From NCBI GenBank assembly GCA_905372265.1, contig CAJPOL010000040.1:1-14751 (forward strand): DNA of 14,751 bases. Reading direction: 5' to 3'. Origin of the DNA: an uncultured Treponema sp. (lineage in GTDB: Bacteria > Spirochaetota > Spirochaetia > Treponematales > Treponemataceae). The position numbers and the translations under genes were made by a program. The notes beneath the pieces are model-generated. The model was not told the origin of the DNA. It did not search any database and saw only the letters and a list, made by a program, of their open reading frames with translations. Within the stretch, counting starts at the first letter, position 1; every line of letters starts with the position of its first letter. Below, in pieces: positions 13,192-14,751 of this stretch.

Positions 13192-14751
13192 TTACGGTAC
13201 CGGTGCAAGCGCCGCTTTTTCCGCTTGCAGCTTACGCAGTTTTTCTTCCAGCGCATGTTCTTTTTCGCGTTTACAAAGAGGACATTCAAAGTGTTCTCCG
13301 TCAAGATAACCGTGATACGGACAGATAGAAAAGGTCGGAGAAATAGAAAAATAGGGAATCCGGTAATGAGAGGCGACAGCCTTTACTAAATCACGGCAGG
13401 CGCGCCACTCCTTAACGGACTCGCCGAGGAAGATATGGAAAACCGTACCGCCCGTATATTTGCGCTGGAGCGCTTCTTGATGATCCAATGCCTCAAAAAC
13501 ATCACTTGTGTAGGAAACCGGCAGCTGACTCGAATTCGTGTAATACGGTTCGCGTTCGCCTGAAGCGATAATATCGGGGAACTGCTGCTTATCATGCCGT
13601 GCAAGCCGGTATGAGGTACTTTCGGCAGGCGTTGCTTCAAGGTTAAATAAATCGCCGGTTTCTTCTTGAAAATCGGCAAGCCGTTTACGCATATACGTCA
13701 ACACTTTTTCAGCAAATTCCTTACCGTTTTTTCCGACAATCGTTTCGCCGAGGAAGTTCAAGCATGACTCATTCATGCCGCAGATACCTATTGTAGAAAA
13801 ATGATTGCGGAGATGCTGCAAATAGCGGCGCGTATACGGAAAAAGCCCGCCTTCTAAAAGACGCTGAATAACTTTCCGCTTTATCTGTAAGCTCACTTTG
13901 GCAAGCTCCATCAGATAATCGAGCCGGTCAAAATAATCTTTCTCGGTTTTTGAAAGATAGCCGATTTGCGGCATGTTGATGGTAACGACGCCGATTGAAC
14001 CGGTAAACTCATCGGAACCGAACAAACCGCCGCCCCGTTTCCGTAATTCCCGTTTATCAAGCTGTAAACGGCAGCACATTGAGCGTACATCGCTCGGATT
14101 TAAATCCGAATTGATAAAATTCTGAAAATAGGGCGTTCCGTATTTTGCCGTCATCTCAAACAGCAGTTCCGCATTGGGGCTATCCCAATTAAAATCATCG
14201 GTAATGTTATATGTCGGAATAGGATACTGAAAGCCGCGCCCTGCAGCATCGCCTTCGAGCATCAGCTCAATAAATAGCTTATTGATCATGTCCATTTCCG
14301 CTTGACAATCCCCATAGGTAAAGTCTGTTTCGGTTCCGCCGACAACTGCTTTTTTATCTGTAAGGTCTTTCGGACATACCCAATCAAGTGTGATATTGGT
14401 AAAAGGCGCTTGACTTCCCCACCGGCTCGGCGTATTGACTCCGTAGACAAAACTTTGCAAGCACTGCTTCACACTTTTTTCGTCAAGTGCATCGATTTTG
14501 ACAAAGGGCGCAAGGTAGGTATCAAAAGAGCTGAACGCCTGCGCTCCTGCCCACTCGTTCTGCATAATACCGAGAAAATTAACGATTTGCTGAATGAGCG
14601 TTGAAAGATGGCGCGCCGGTTTTGAGGTGATTTTATCGGGAACACCGCCGAGCCCTTCTTGAATCAGCTGCCTGAGCGACCACCCTGCACAATAACCGGA
14701 GAACATCGAAAGATCATGGATGTGGAACGCTGCCGTTTGATGGGCTTCCGC
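13192..14751 (-). CDS. nrdD: Anaerobic ribonucleoside-triphosphate reductase NrdD, C-terminal part (runs off window)
   Basis: Class III ribonucleotide reductase makes deoxyribonucleotides from NTPs under anaerobic conditions using a glycyl radical installed by NrdG. The reading frame is open to the window edge, so 519 residues are visible and the N-terminus (with any ATP-cone) is missing. The start-like Met at 14706 is internal, since the codons before it read AHQTAAFHIHDLS, a conserved NrdD block. C21 of the visible part (SGYCAGWSL) and the cysteine at 13780-13782 (GICGMNES) match the two substrate-site cysteines, and FNLEATPAESTSYRLARHDK is typical. The end carries the zinc-type CPYHGYLDGEHFECPLC motif, but then a 26-residue charged, Ala/Lys/Glu-rich tail and a TAA replace the usual segment with the RVxGY glycyl-radical site. 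Either the radical domain is encoded separately, or this copy is truncated or atypical. Confidence 0.93.
   Translation of the reverse strand, partial: AEAHQTAAFHIHDLSMFSGYCAGWSLRQLIQEGLGGVPDKITSKPARHLSTLIQQIVNFLGIMQNEWAGAQAFSSFDTYLAPFVKIDALDEKSVKQCLQSFVYGVNTPSRWGSQAPFTNITLDWVCPKDLTDKKAVVGGTETDFTYGDCQAEMDMINKLFIELMLEGDAAGRGFQYPIPTYNITDDFNWDSPNAELLFEMTAKYGTPYFQNFINSDLNPSDVRSMCCRLQLDKRELRKRGGGLFGSDEFTGSIGVVTINMPQIGYLSKTEKDYFDRLDYLMELAKVSLQIKRKVIQRLLEGGLFPYTRRYLQHLRNHFSTIGICGMNESCLNFLGETIVGKNGKEFAEKVLTYMRKRLADFQEETGDLFNLEATPAESTSYRLARHDKQQFPDIIASGEREPYYTNSSQLPVSYTSDVFEALDHQEALQRKYTGGTVFHIFLGESVKEWRACRDLVKAVASHYRIPYFSISPTFSICPYHGYLDGEHFECPLCKREKEHALEEKLRKLQAEKAALAPVP

Noticed and set aside
14662..14706. 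Met at 14706 as the true NrdD start
   Set aside because: The codons before it encode the conserved AHQTAAFHIHDLS block, so the gene continues beyond the window.
1..14751. Defence island, CRISPR array, prophage or transposon
   Set aside because: No repeat-spacer array, transposase, integrase, toxin-antitoxin pair or nuclease-helicase cassette was found; the genes are mainly housekeeping and envelope functions.

Overview
The window looks like chromosomal DNA from a host-associated spirochaete, most likely an oral-type Treponema. The clues are moderate GC, many TTT/AAA-rich intergenic stretches, a loose spirochaetal lipobox, a PotD-like lipoprotein with no permease genes beside it, and M23/PEGA envelope proteins. 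No species can be named from the sequence alone. There is no CRISPR array, prophage, insertion sequence, tRNA or rRNA.

Layout. (1) 145-1779, minus: groEL, with no groES in sight. Its upstream region carries a promoter-like pair overlapped by a perfect 7-bp inverted repeat. (2) 2058-7762, plus: a tight four-gene unit made of a GH63/trehalase-like glycosidase, polyphosphate kinase (ppk1), a PotD-type polyamine-binding lipoprotein and a membrane-anchored endonuclease/exonuclease/phosphatase-fold protein. Gaps are 5 nt, a 4-nt overlap and 22 nt, and an extended -10 promoter lies at 1990-1998. (3) 7630-8664, minus: a CobW/COG0523 GTPase whose last 44 codons run antisense through the end of the preceding gene. 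(4) 8929-9984, minus: an NADP-type secondary alcohol dehydrogenase, separated from cobW by a large imperfect inverted repeat. (5) 10235-10405, plus: a 56-residue 2[4Fe-4S] ferredoxin. (6) 10406-10649: a gene-free, hairpin-rich stretch with a 9-nt long-range complementarity into a hairpin loop. (7) 10650-12978, plus: three genes chained by 4-nt overlaps, namely a multi-pass membrane protein, a LysM-like/M23 peptidase and a secreted PEGA-like protein, closed by hairpins and a strong intrinsic terminator. (8) 13192-14751, minus: the C-terminal part of an anaerobic ribonucleotide reductase (NrdD) that runs off the window and ends without the expected glycyl-radical motif.

Functionally this is mostly core metabolism and envelope biology of an anaerobe: protein folding, polyphosphate and polyamine handling, alcohol/NADPH redox, ferredoxin electron transfer, cell-wall turnover and anaerobic dNTP synthesis. 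I found no clear new multi-gene system. The items most worth following up are the missing glycyl-radical tail of NrdD, the structured RNA-like segment at 10406-10649, and the operator-like repeat over the groEL promoter.
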